DNA from: Bacteroidales bacterium UBA1184
GTDB lineage: Bacteria; Bacteroidota; Bacteroidia; Bacteroidales; ML635J-15
DNA length: 16,645 nt
Assembly: GCA_002310235.1 (NCBI GenBank)
Contig: DBYO01000041.1
Coordinates: 1 to 16,645, forward strand
Direction of reading: 5' to 3'
Shown here: positions 7,063 to 14,050 of the stretch, piece after piece
How the letters are laid out: each line of letters begins with the position of its first letter
How positions within the stretch are numbered: position 1 is the first letter of the stretch
Translations under genes and position numbers: made by a program
The notes under the pieces: model-generated
The model's database searches: none
What the model saw: the letters and a program-made list of their open reading frames with translations, nothing else
What the model was told of the DNA's origin: nothing

Positions 7063-7353
7063 TTATCTACAACATGTTTTGCATGGTGTTCTGCGCTTTT
7101 GCTTCGCATATTCTAAACTAACCTGCTTTATTTCTCCTTTGCAATTTCCTAAACCACTACAATTCTTGTTTCTATGATATGCTGTTGCATACTGTCCAGT
7201 ACAAATGTACACACTGCTTTCTACATTATCACTTTCGCAACATTCTTCACAAGCACAACAAGCATTTGCCTCATTTACAAACGACTTGCTATCCGATGGA
7301 GCCATAGAAATGACACCTAACAATACGACAAGAATAAAAATTATCTTTTTCAT
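7063..7353 (-). CDS. secreted cysteine-rich small protein
   Basis: This 96-residue protein has a hydrophobic signal sequence (about 1-18). A dense cysteine cluster follows (C32, C33, C35, C38, C39). The second part, VYICTGQYATAYHRNKNCSG (48-67), is followed by C71, an SLEYA segment and a C-terminal CKTCC (91-95). The pattern of VYIC, YH, two spaced cysteines and a final C-x-x-C recalls small metal-binding or Ada-like folds in other Bacteroidota proteins. Cys51, His60, Cys65/71, Cys91 and Cys94 are candidate ligands. No named family is claimed. It lies 50 bases downstream of the coiled-coil gene at 7404-8504 on the same strand, so it may be the last gene of that operon or stand alone. Confidence 0.55.
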   Translation of the reverse strand: MKKIIFILVVLLGVISMAPSDSKSFVNEANACCACEECCESDNVESSVYICTGQYATAYHRNKNCSGLGNCKGEIKQVSLEYAKQKRRTPCKTCCR

Positions 7354-7403
7354 GATTCAATATTAAACTTTTTTTTAACCAAACTACCAACTGTATTTTA
7401 TAA

Positions 7404-8504
7404 CTAATATGTTCTACCCCATCCCCATGAACTTCTATACAGATTAGTATTGTTATATCTATTATTAGAAGATCTATTACTATTATATATCTCTTGTGCC
7501 TCTTTTAATTGCCTTTTTAAGCTAGATATTTCCCTATCTTTTTGACTGATTCTCTGACGATAACTATCATTTAAATCGTTGGATTCTTCTAGTTGGGATA
7601 GTAATTCTTCATTAGTTTTTGCTAATCTTATGGTATCATTTTGAAGGCAATTGACAATCGAATCTTGTTGTTTTAATTCTGATTTTACTGAATAATAATC
7701 TTCTATTAAATTTCTATTCTTTGTTTCCAAATCGGAAATGGTCTTTTCCATTTTGCCGTTTTTCTCCTTAAGAGTACTTATTTCTTCATTATTTTCATGT
7801 TCGTGCCATAAGTTTTTTCCTAGGTCACATATAATATATCCAATTGCTAAAACAACAAAAACAACCGCAACAATCACAAATCCCTTTGATTTCTTTCTTA
7901 ATTTTGCATTTTCATCATTAAGAGTGCTTATTTTTTCAGAATAACCAGCCAAGAGTTTCGAAGAGTAATTTCCAGATACAAAAACATTGCTATACTCTTT
8001 GACTGCTTCTGTTATCACCTCATTACCAATATCCAAATTGAATGTTTTTGCTTCATTTATATTATTTGAATAATTAACTGGCGGCAACTTTACAAAAGTT
8101 ATTTCATCCAATATTTTAGCAGACATTAATGTTGCCAATGGCTCAATTTTATTGGATAGTTTATAAAGGTTCTTATCCTGAAAAAATATCTCATCCTTAT
8201 TGGGGTAATCTAAAACATCACTAAAAGCCGAACTCGTAAAAGAATCTTCACACAATTTGCAAAAAGAATTGGCATCCGAGAAAACAACCCCATTAAATAC
8301 AAAACATATACCTACATAACTGCTGTGTTTCAAATGGATATATGCACAATATACCAAATCATTGTCCCGATGAATCATTAACTGCGTTTCTACATCAGAC
8401 TTGATATTATTTTCAAAATCTAGAAACAATTTCCGCGTGTAATCGTCAGGATATTGTGTATAATTACCTTTAAATTTGCCAAACAGATAAACTGATGTAT
8501 TCAT
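7404..8504 (-). CDS. membrane-anchored coiled-coil protein, paralogue of the upstream gene product
   Basis: I take ATG at 8504 (366 residues); a TTG three codons upstream at 8513 is possible. Residues about 5-97 form a globular domain (VYLFGKFKG ... DDYTRKLF ... SYVGICFVFNGVVFSD ... CKLCED). This is recognisably homologous to the N-terminus of the 8520-9473 product. A short coil (about 183-204) leads to one transmembrane helix (208-226), then a long heptad-rich coil (about 240-340) and a tail ending SSWGWGRTY. With no signal peptide, the N-domain is probably cytoplasmic and the second coil lies across the membrane. It is the last tightly spaced gene of the GTPase operon. I suspect relation to GTPase-associated (GAP1-N-like) domains, from memory only. 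Confidence 0.6.
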   Translation of the reverse strand: MNTSVYLFGKFKGNYTQYPDDYTRKLFLDFENNIKSDVETQLMIHRDNDLVYCAYIHLKHSSYVGICFVFNGVVFSDANSFCKLCEDSFTSSAFSDVLDYPNKDEIFFQDKNLYKLSNKIEPLATLMSAKILDEITFVKLPPVNYSNNINEAKTFNLDIGNEVITEAVKEYSNVFVSGNYSSKLLAGYSEKISTLNDENAKLRKKSKGFVIVAVVFVVLAIGYIICDLGKNLWHEHENNEEISTLKEKNGKMEKTISDLETKNRNLIEDYYSVKSELKQQDSIVNCLQNDTIRLAKTNEELLSQLEESNDLNDSYRQRISQKDREISSLKRQLKEAQEIYNSNRSSNNRYNNTNLYRSSWGWGRTY

Positions 8505-8519
8505 GTTGATCAATGTTTT

Positions 8520-9473
8520 CTATTTTTTCTTTTTCTTATGTTTACTTTTGTTTGGGTTCTGCTTATTTTTCTTATTGTTACTTTTGTTCTTCATTATTTT
8601 ATTATTCTTATCTACCCTCTTTTCTTTATACGGAATCTGCTCTGTTTCTGGGTCATCTATTGTTGGAACAGGGGCTTGCTTAGGCTTATATTTTTCAATA
8701 TCCCTCAGTAAATCTGCATTTTTACCTTGCAACAAAGCATTATCTTGTCTTAACTTTTTATTTTCTGCCGAAAGCGACTCTATCTGTTCTTTCAATTTTG
8801 ATAATTCTGCAACTTGAACTTTCAATGTTCTATTTTCATCTGCTAACTTATTGTTTTCGGTTTTCATTGAATCAAGTTGATTTTTCAAACTTACGATATA
8901 ATTGTCGCGTGTAGTATAATCATTAGAAATACATATTTTTAATGTTCTTTTTAGTGTAGAAAAGAAACTTGGACTATCAACATCTAATAAATTATAATAA
9001 GTGGGCTGTTTGCTAGGTAAGGCAACAAAAGAATTGTCAATACTCTCAAAATCGTCATTAAATTGTTCCAATTCCCTAAACAGTACCGTTTTAACTTTTT
9101 CTAATTCTTTTGTTTTAGAACTAAATGTACTTACCGAATAACGATAATTCCCATTATGCTCATTCAAGATTGTTCCAACTATAAGCCTTTCAAAAACAAT
9201 TTCGAACAAACGACATAGACTTTCAGTATCTGTACAAAAAACACTATCAAAACTTATAGTTAATCCGAGATAAGAACCTTTGCGATCGTCAAAGCCACTA
9301 ACATTCGTACCTCTAATATATGTATAAAAAGACTTACCTCTTAAAACATCCAATCTTATTTCATCTGTACTCCTTGCTGTATAGAAACTTTTAAGATAGT
9401 CCCTATCTTGTTCTATACCCCAAATATCATGTCCTTTGGGAACGCCATGCACATAAAAGTTGACATCATCCAT
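8520..9473 (-). CDS. coiled-coil protein with GTPase-associated-type N-domain and Lys-rich tail
   Basis: This is a 317-residue soluble protein. Residues about 5-105 contain FYVHGVPKGHDIW, DYLKSFYTARSTDEIRL, YTYIRGTNVSG and SYLGLTISFDSVFCTD, a compact domain shared with the next gene's product. In overall style it resembles the N-terminal GAP1-N type domains described beside TRAFAC GTPases in bacterial conflict systems; I cannot confirm this by search. Residues about 192-262 are a continuous coiled coil with repeated ENxKL-like heptads. The final 30 residues are almost only Lys and Asn, a likely nucleic-acid or acidic-lipid binding tail. The start is 4 bases after the GTPase stop, so the two are surely co-translated. 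Confidence 0.62.
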   Translation of the reverse strand: MDDVNFYVHGVPKGHDIWGIEQDRDYLKSFYTARSTDEIRLDVLRGKSFYTYIRGTNVSGFDDRKGSYLGLTISFDSVFCTDTESLCRLFEIVFERLIVGTILNEHNGNYRYSVSTFSSKTKELEKVKTVLFRELEQFNDDFESIDNSFVALPSKQPTYYNLLDVDSPSFFSTLKRTLKICISNDYTTRDNYIVSLKNQLDSMKTENNKLADENRTLKVQVAELSKLKEQIESLSAENKKLRQDNALLQGKNADLLRDIEKYKPKQAPVPTIDDPETEQIPYKEKRVDKNNKIMKNKSNNKKNKQNPNKSKHKKKKK

Positions 9474-9477
9474 AGCC

Positions 9478-10407
9478 TTATCCTCTCACAAAACTCATTA
9501 TTGTTTTCCACAATTCTCGCGGATATTCATCAGGACCTTCCTCATACACATTGTCACCGTTAACAGTTTTGTTATAATCACCTGTAGAAAAAGGAACAAA
9601 TTTGCAATTATATGGCGTGAAAAAATTAACAATAGGAATTGTATTCTTAAAAGACTCGAAGATTCCTTTATATTGATCAGAAACAGACTTTTTTGCTTCA
9701 GCCGTATTTGTTTTTCCTCTCATAATAACGAAAGGAGTTTCATCTACTTTATTATAGAGAAAAATAGCTTTGTCTCTCTGTCCCATTCTATGTATCAATT
9801 GGTTAATACGCTGAACATAATTTGTACGGTGCGACTCATCTCTCCAGTCTGGTTCCACAACAATAAGAAATATTTTCCGATTATTGTTATTACATATACT
9901 TTGAAAATATCGTGGAAAGTCCATATTAGAACTTTTGTCATTTGGATTAAAACAATGTTCTCCTGGTGTTTCTAATATTTGACATATTGGCTTGCCTTTT
10001 TTCCATACCTTAAGCAACATAAAACTAATCGCACTTGTACTCTCCGCTGCATTTTCGTTTGTTATCATTTCATTAAATCCATCGCATATTTTCTTATAAT
10101 GCTCATCTTCACTTGAACGGAATGTCGGCACGGTTTTTACATTGAATCCAATTTTTCGTAAATATCTTGTCATACGAACCAATATCATTGTTTTTCCGCT
10201 TGAAGGTGGTCCGAACAAAACTACAATAGGTGTTTTTTCGTCTTCTATTGTAACTTTAATTGCATTAGGATCATTATTTTCATCTTGTGGCAGAGCATTA
10301 ATTGTGTCCGCTTCCGCTATTGGAGAAACAGTCGTTTCATTCCTAGATATTTGTCCTTGAGATATTTCATCATTGTTGTCTTCTCCAACTTTAAATTTTT
10401 TTGCCAT
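9478..10407 (-). CDS. P-loop GTPase of a conflict/signalling-type operon
   Basis: This 309-residue cytosolic protein has an acidic, disordered first 58 residues followed by a GTPase core. The P-loop is GPPSSGKT at 66-73. The G3-like motif is QILETPGE (143-150), where Glu replaces the usual Asp of DxxG. The specificity motif is YNKVDE (218-223) with a clean NKxD. The ETPGE wording and the single-domain layout resemble TRAFAC-type GTPases found with GAP1-type partners in prokaryotic conflict gene clusters; this placement is inferred. It lies 17 bases after the four-TM gene and 4 bases before a coiled-coil gene, so the three products probably act together at the membrane. An ATPase role is less likely given NKVD. 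Confidence 0.75.
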   Translation of the reverse strand: MAKKFKVGEDNNDEISQGQISRNETTVSPIAEADTINALPQDENNDPNAIKVTIEDEKTPIVVLFGPPSSGKTMILVRMTRYLRKIGFNVKTVPTFRSSEDEHYKKICDGFNEMITNENAAESTSAISFMLLKVWKKGKPICQILETPGEHCFNPNDKSSNMDFPRYFQSICNNNNRKIFLIVVEPDWRDESHRTNYVQRINQLIHRMGQRDKAIFLYNKVDETPFVIMRGKTNTAEAKKSVSDQYKGIFESFKNTIPIVNFFTPYNCKFVPFSTGDYNKTVNGDNVYEEGPDEYPRELWKTIMSFVRG

Positions 10408-10424
10408 GTTGTATATTTTATGTG

Positions 10425-11489
10425 TTAATCTTCCTTTTTGAATGCTAAATCAAAGAAAATGAAGGCGGCAATATCAACTAAAATAGAGATAAGAATCCAG
10501 AAAACAAAGCCATGCCCTTTATATAATCCTCTGAAAAAATCTTTCCAAACATCAAATACACTCATCAATCTTTTGATATTAGTTACTGGATTATTTGCCA
10601 TGTATATTTCTCTGTCTGATTGTGAATTAAAATCTATGTATTTGCTGTAATTTTTGATTAGTGAATAAGCCGTCTGCAAATGATTATCTATTTCGTGTGT
10701 AAAAGAAGCCTCGTTTAATAGTGATGGTTTATTATTCATTCGTTCTGATATAGAATCAAGACTTATTCTTGCTGTTTTAGCCTTCATTGTGTACACATCC
10801 CTGTCTGCTGCCAACATAGAATTACGTATAGCAATTCTCTTTGTTTCCGCCAATTTATATATTTTATTTCTATACTCGTCAACCAAAATTTTACGTTGGC
10901 TATCTGTTGGAGTCGCTCTAGTAGATAATGGATCTACTGTAGGCACATCTAACAAGTATGCAAATTGACGAAGGATATTCCTCGCTTCTGGTCCAAAATT
11001 AGGATTAGCTTTATTCATTATCTCACTTTCTAAATCTTGGAGCTTAGCATTAATTTTATTGTCAAAAACATTTAATGTGTTTTTAATACTATCTTCAATT
11101 TTTGTGTCATTTTCCAACAGACTCAGATATCCACTAGTTGTCATGATGTCTTGCTTTGCAATGCCATTAGCTACTGAACGGTAGAAGAATGTATGAGTGT
11201 TTGTCGGCATACTGCAAACAAGCCAAAAGACAAGTACAATAATTACCCCACCAATCAAGCGCAAACCACGTTTTTCCAGATATATGTTAGGGTTGAAACT
11301 GTCTACAATCATCTTTGTGCCAAGAGAAGCAATTACAAAAAAGCCAATTGTTATAATATAAACCGCAAATAACGGCCAAGTTGGAAGCAACATATGTAAC
11401 GATTCTGCTGTTGCCCAGCAACTAACACATGCAAAAGCAATAAAAGCTATAATGTAAAATAATTTCAGAAATTTGTTTTCTCCGTTCAT
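10425..11489 (-). CDS. four-TM protein with a large external helical domain
   Basis: This 354-residue protein is not recognised as a named family. Hydrophobic segments lie at about 9-28, 35-57, 76-94 and 327-349. The topology would put residues about 95-326 outside and both ends inside. The external region is mostly charged and helical with few glycines, and no enzyme motif is visible. It ends FDLAFKKED. It is the first gene of the minus-strand operon, 17 bases before the GTPase gene. It could be the membrane sensor or effector that the GTPase and coiled-coil proteins control; this role is inferred only from gene order. Confidence 0.6.
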   Translation of the reverse strand: MNGENKFLKLFYIIAFIAFACVSCWATAESLHMLLPTWPLFAVYIITIGFFVIASLGTKMIVDSFNPNIYLEKRGLRLIGGVIIVLVFWLVCSMPTNTHTFFYRSVANGIAKQDIMTTSGYLSLLENDTKIEDSIKNTLNVFDNKINAKLQDLESEIMNKANPNFGPEARNILRQFAYLLDVPTVDPLSTRATPTDSQRKILVDEYRNKIYKLAETKRIAIRNSMLAADRDVYTMKAKTARISLDSISERMNNKPSLLNEASFTHEIDNHLQTAYSLIKNYSKYIDFNSQSDREIYMANNPVTNIKRLMSVFDVWKDFFRGLYKGHGFVFWILISILVDIAAFIFFDLAFKKED

Positions 11490-11898
11490 AATGACATATC
11501 TAATATTGATGCGTTAAATTTAAATCATATTCTTTTTCCTGCCCCTCAGTACCCAACAGGCAAAATTCTACACAAAAGAAGCGTGGTACTGATAAGCCAC
11601 TTCTCTAAGTGAAGGTTGTGAGAAATACCCTAAATGGAAGAAATTGCAACCAGTCCACGCGATATGCGCGAACCATTACACCCTCTTGCCATTTTTTGAA
11701 AACTTCTCACATTTTCACCTACAAGACGAGCATAAACGCTTCGTTTATTCAATATGTACGGTCTGGTTCATTACCAAACCAATGGCAAAGATAACAAACC
11801 TAAACAACATACCAAAATTATTTTTCTGGAGATGTCTACAACAAAAATGAATGTTTAATGAGATGAGGGCATATAAATTATGATTGTGAAAATAAATC
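11490..11898. other. noncoding gap between the GTPase operon and the MNT/HEPN pair
   Basis: About 400 bases without a supported gene. Two plus-strand frames (11609-11794 and 11644-11850) lack family features, start sites or coding bias. A possible hairpin lies at 11577-11604 (AGAAG, TGG / CCA, CTTCT). The short palindrome CGCGATATGCGCG is in the middle (about 11659-11671). A promoter for the leftward operon must be near 11490-11560, but only a one-mismatch -7 (TAGATATG, minus strand 11502-11495) is seen. The area could be a decayed element or hold an unrecognised small RNA. Confidence 0.35.
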
Positions 11899-11920
11899 TT
11901 GTTTTTGAAAATTCATACAC

Positions 11921-11968
11921 CAACCTTTTGTGTCGGATTTAATGCCTTTGGCAACGAACTAAAGGTTG
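11921..11968. repeat. CAACCTTT/AAAGGTTG inverted repeat with inner mini-hairpin
   Basis: CAACCTTT (11922-11929) is the exact inverse of AAAGGTTG (11961-11968). Inside lies TGCCTTTGGCA (11943-11953), a small hairpin close to ATGCCTTCGGCAT at 242-254. CTAAAGGTT is shared with 182-190. It looks like a degenerate member of the same dispersed repeat family seen at both window ends. Confidence 0.45.
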
Positions 11969-12026
11969 CAAATACTGAAGGACATAGTTTACTCTTCGAT
12001 AATTTTCTGTCAAAAATTGTTATGAT

Positions 12027-12057
12027 TTTGTCATATTGGCAAAAAAGTGTATTTTCG
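12027..12057 (+). promoter_or_regulatory. promoter of the MNT-HEPN pair
   Basis: TTTG at 12027-12030 is followed after exactly 19 bases by TATTTTCG (12050-12057), one mismatch from TAnnTTTG. The start would be near 12061, leaving about 18 bases to ATG 12079. This argues against starting the gene further upstream at 11899. Confidence 0.6.
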
Positions 12058-12078
12058 CATTTACAATGCCAGAAGTTT

Positions 12079-12402
12079 ATGAGCGCAGACAAGTTGAATA
12101 TTATCGAAAAGATTCAGGATTTGGGCAGGAATGTTTTGCCGCCTAACGCCAGGTTGATTCTTTTTGGTTCGCAGGCAAGGGGCGATGCCAATGCCGATTC
12201 TGACTGGGATTTGCTTATTATTCTTGACAAAAACGAAATTCAATATGAGGATTTCGATACATACGCTTATCCATTTGTTGCGCTGGGGTGGAAATTTGGA
12301 GAATATTTCAGTTCAAAGCTATACACTACGACAGAATGGCAGACTAGAAAAGGAACTCCTTTTTACAAAAACATACAACGGGAGGGAATTGTATTATGCT
12401 GA
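12079..12402 (+). CDS. MNT-type nucleotidyltransferase (MntA-like antitoxin)
   Basis: This 107-residue minimal nucleotidyltransferase has LFGSQARGDANADSDWDLL (28-46), a perfect GSx10DxD motif with Gly30, Ser31, Asp42 and Asp44. In MntA/HepT systems this enzyme adds AMP to the HEPN partner and silences its RNase activity. The start ATG 12079 is set by the promoter just upstream and by the typical MNT N-terminus; an open frame continues upstream to 11899 but reads through the promoter. The stop overlaps the HEPN start by 7 bases (ATGCTGA), a usual arrangement for these pairs. Whether it truly functions as an antitoxin here is inferred. Confidence 0.82.
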   Translation: MSADKLNIIEKIQDLGRNVLPPNARLILFGSQARGDANADSDWDLLIILDKNEIQYEDFDTYAYPFVALGWKFGEYFSSKLYTTTEWQTRKGTPFYKNIQREGIVLC

Positions 12403-12797
12403 CAACAGAGGAACGCGACAATCTTGTAAAATACAAACTTGAAAGAGCCCGAGAGACTTGGAACGAAATTGTTGGCATTGTTGATGGAGGATATTGGTAT
12501 GCTGCTGCAAACCGTATGTATTATGCTTGTTATTATGTAACAAGCGCATTGTTGGTAAAGAATGGTATTCTGGCAAATACACATAGTGGAGTAATTCGTA
12601 TGCTTGGACTTCATTTCGTCAGCACCAACATAATTTCGGACGAAATGGGAAGTTTTTATACACGGTTGTTTGAGTTAAGGCAAACTGGAGATTACGACGA
12701 GTGGAAAGTAATAAAGGAATCGGATATAAAACCGCTTATGCCCAAGGTAGAAGAATATATGCAATGTATTATCTCATTGATAAATAGCAAGGATTGA
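12396..12797 (+). CDS. HEPN-domain protein (HepT-like toxin candidate)
   Basis: This 133-residue all-helical HEPN protein matches the family in YWYAAANRMYYACYYVTSAL (33-52), NTHSGVIRMLGLHFV (61-75), LFELRQTGDYDEW (91-103) and a C-terminal helix. R68-M-L-G-L-H73 fits the RX4-6H RNase motif in spacing, although in this subfamily that position may be structural. Paired with the overlapping MNT gene, it is a plausible toxin or an accessory HEPN of an MNT-HEPN module. It has no signal peptide or membrane segment. Confidence 0.8.
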   Translation: MLTTEERDNLVKYKLERARETWNEIVGIVDGGYWYAAANRMYYACYYVTSALLVKNGILANTHSGVIRMLGLHFVSTNIISDEMGSFYTRLFELRQTGDYDEWKVIKESDIKPLMPKVEEYMQCIISLINSKD

Positions 12798-12813
12798 TGC
12801 CTTCTAATGTATA

Positions 12814-12840
12814 ATCTTCAAATTTTCGAATCCTCGAATC
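12814..12840. repeat. TCAAATT/TCGAATC tandem words
   Basis: The sequence is a run of seven- to nine-base units (TCTTCAAAT, TTTCGAATC, CTCGAATC). The same type of run, TTTTCAAATCCTCAAATTTT, occurs at 16091-16110 before thiC. It lies directly upstream of the thiamine operon promoter. Confidence 0.5.
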
Positions 12841-12851
12841 CAAATTATTAT

Positions 12852-12859
12852 TACCTTTG
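12852..12859 (+). promoter_or_regulatory. -7 element of the thiamine operon promoter
   Basis: TACCTTTG exactly matches TAnnTTTG. A clear -33 is not visible; TTCG at 12825-12828 is the nearest candidate but is too far at 23 bases. The expected start near 12863 gives a leader of about 150 bases that includes the TPP aptamer. Confidence 0.55.
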
Positions 12860-12892
12860 CAACGCTTGACTTTCATTGTCGGGCAAAAACAT

Positions 12893-12970
12893 ATTGCTGG
12901 GGTGCTGAAAACAGTAGGCTGAGATTAAACCCGTTGACCAGTCTGGTAATGCAGATTTGGGAATTTCAAT
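12893..12970 (+). promoter_or_regulatory. TPP riboswitch (THI element)
   Basis: The leader before thiD carries the conserved TPP aptamer blocks in order. These are GGGGTGC (12899-12905), GGCTGAGA (12917-12924) and ACCC (12929-12932), which can pair with the GGGG. Then come TTGACCAGTCTGGTAATGCAG (12934-12954, written here in parts: TTGACCAGTC and TGGTAATGCAG) and TTTGGGAA (12956-12963). CTG/CAG around the TAATG block make the second arm. TPP binding would turn down the thi genes when thiamine is sufficient. It sits between the promoter at 12852 and ATG 13016. Confidence 0.88.
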
Positions 12971-13018
12971 CCACTCTATTTTTTGTACCGCACGAATTTG
13001 TAAATTGAAAGATTTATG
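12964..13018 (+). promoter_or_regulatory. probable expression platform of the TPP riboswitch
   Basis: TTTCAAT at 12964-12970 is the exact inverse of ATTGAAA at 13004-13010, which ends five bases before the thiD ATG. CAAT 12967-12970 can also pair with ATTG at 12893-12896 to close the aptamer base. The two pairings exclude each other, which suggests a switch acting at the start codon. No U-tract terminator is seen, so translational control is favoured. Confidence 0.45.
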
Positions 13019-13840
13019 GATGGAATAAGATATGTGCTTACTGTCGCGGGTAGCGATTCTGTTGGCGGAGCGGGAATTCAGGCCGACATCAAGACTATTT
13101 TCTCGCTCGGTCAGTATGCTGCCAGTGCAATAACTGCCGTCACGGCACAAAATACCTGCGGTGTGCGGGCTATTCAGGCTGTCGATTCCAAGGTGCTGTC
13201 GGCACAGATTGATGCCGTGCTCGAGGATATTCCTGTGGACGCCATAAAGATAGGAATGGTCTATACTAAGGAGAACGTCGTTGCAATAAGGGATTCATTA
13301 GCAAGAAACAACTACCGCGGACATCTTGTTCTCGACCCTGTGCTTGTGGCTACAAGCGGCGACATGCTTGCCAAGGCCGATTTCCTTCAGTCGCTTAAGG
13401 CAGAACTTTTCCCGCTTTGCACTGTGCTTACGCCAAACATTTCGGAAGCCGAAGCCATTTCGGGAATGAAAATCTCCAGCATCGACGATATGGTTGAATG
13501 CGGCAGGCGGATTGTTGTCGAATGCCATTGCAAGAATGTGCTTGTCAAGGGCGGACATTCAACTGGAGAAAAAATGACCGACATTCTTGTTTGTGGCGAT
13601 GGAAGCTACAAGGCTTTTTCAGCGGAAAAAATAGACTCACAGAACACTCACGGAACAGGCTGTACGCTTTCGTCGGCAATTGCAACCTATCTGGCTATGG
13701 GATTTCAGCTCGAGGAGGCTGTAGCGCAAGCCAAGAATTATGTATATAACGCAATTCTGGCTGCAAAGGATGCAAAAGTCGGTCACGGACACGGTTCGAC
13801 GAATCATTTCTGGGGATTGGAAAGAAAAGGTAATAAATAG
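13016..13840 (+). CDS. thiD: hydroxymethylpyrimidine/phosphomethylpyrimidine kinase
   Basis: ThiD phosphorylates HMP and then HMP-P to give HMP-PP for thiamine synthesis. The 274 residues are of full family length. Substrate-binding TVAGSDSVGGAGIQAD lies at 9-24. The phosphate/anion-hole motif HGTGCTLSSAIA is at 212-223 with Cys216, the residue matching the E. coli catalytic cysteine. Positions between include IKIGM (77-81), LVLDPVLVATSG (104-115) and VKGGH (177-181). It is the first gene after the TPP riboswitch and is followed by thiS after six bases. Confidence 0.95.
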   Translation: MDGIRYVLTVAGSDSVGGAGIQADIKTIFSLGQYAASAITAVTAQNTCGVRAIQAVDSKVLSAQIDAVLEDIPVDAIKIGMVYTKENVVAIRDSLARNNYRGHLVLDPVLVATSGDMLAKADFLQSLKAELFPLCTVLTPNISEAEAISGMKISSIDDMVECGRRIVVECHCKNVLVKGGHSTGEKMTDILVCGDGSYKAFSAEKIDSQNTHGTGCTLSSAIATYLAMGFQLEEAVAQAKNYVYNAILAAKDAKVGHGHGSTNHFWGLERKGNK

Positions 13841-13846
13841 TTGATT

Positions 13847-14050
13847 ATGATAGTTTTAGTTAACGGAAAGAATACGGAAGTTACATCGGGATGCACTTTG
13901 GAGAAATTGTGCGAAACGATTGGCATAAAGGCAAACGAGCCTGTAGCAGCTGCTGTCGGAACCGATGTGATTGACAGGAATATGTGGGATGCCACAATCC
14001 TGAACGAAGGCGATAATGTTACAATAATCAGGGCTACATGCGGAGGCTGA
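13847..14050 (+). CDS. thiS: thiamine biosynthesis sulfur carrier protein
   Basis: This 67-residue ubiquitin-like protein ends in Gly-Gly (RATCGG), the site that is adenylated and then thiocarboxylated to donate sulfur for thiazole formation with ThiG. The start is ATG 13847; an in-frame TTG at 13841 is less likely. The last 13 bases overlap the next gene. The ThiF-type activating enzyme is not in this window. Confidence 0.93.
   Translation: MIVLVNGKNTEVTSGCTLEKLCETIGIKANEPVAAAVGTDVIDRNMWDATILNEGDNVTIIRATCGG

Noticed and set aside
9460..9975. Plus-strand frame opposite the GTPase gene
   Set aside because: Antisense to a P-loop gene with clear motifs; composition is Ile/Phe/Ser-rich as expected for a shadow of AT-rich coding DNA.
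11609..11850. Two overlapping plus-strand frames in the gap
   Set aside because: No promoter, signal or family feature; they overlap each other in different frames, which points to chance or decayed sequence.
11899..12078. N-terminal extension of the MNT gene
   Set aside because: It would be transcribed through, and lies upstream of, a TTTG-N19-TATTTTCG promoter; the extension has no domain character.
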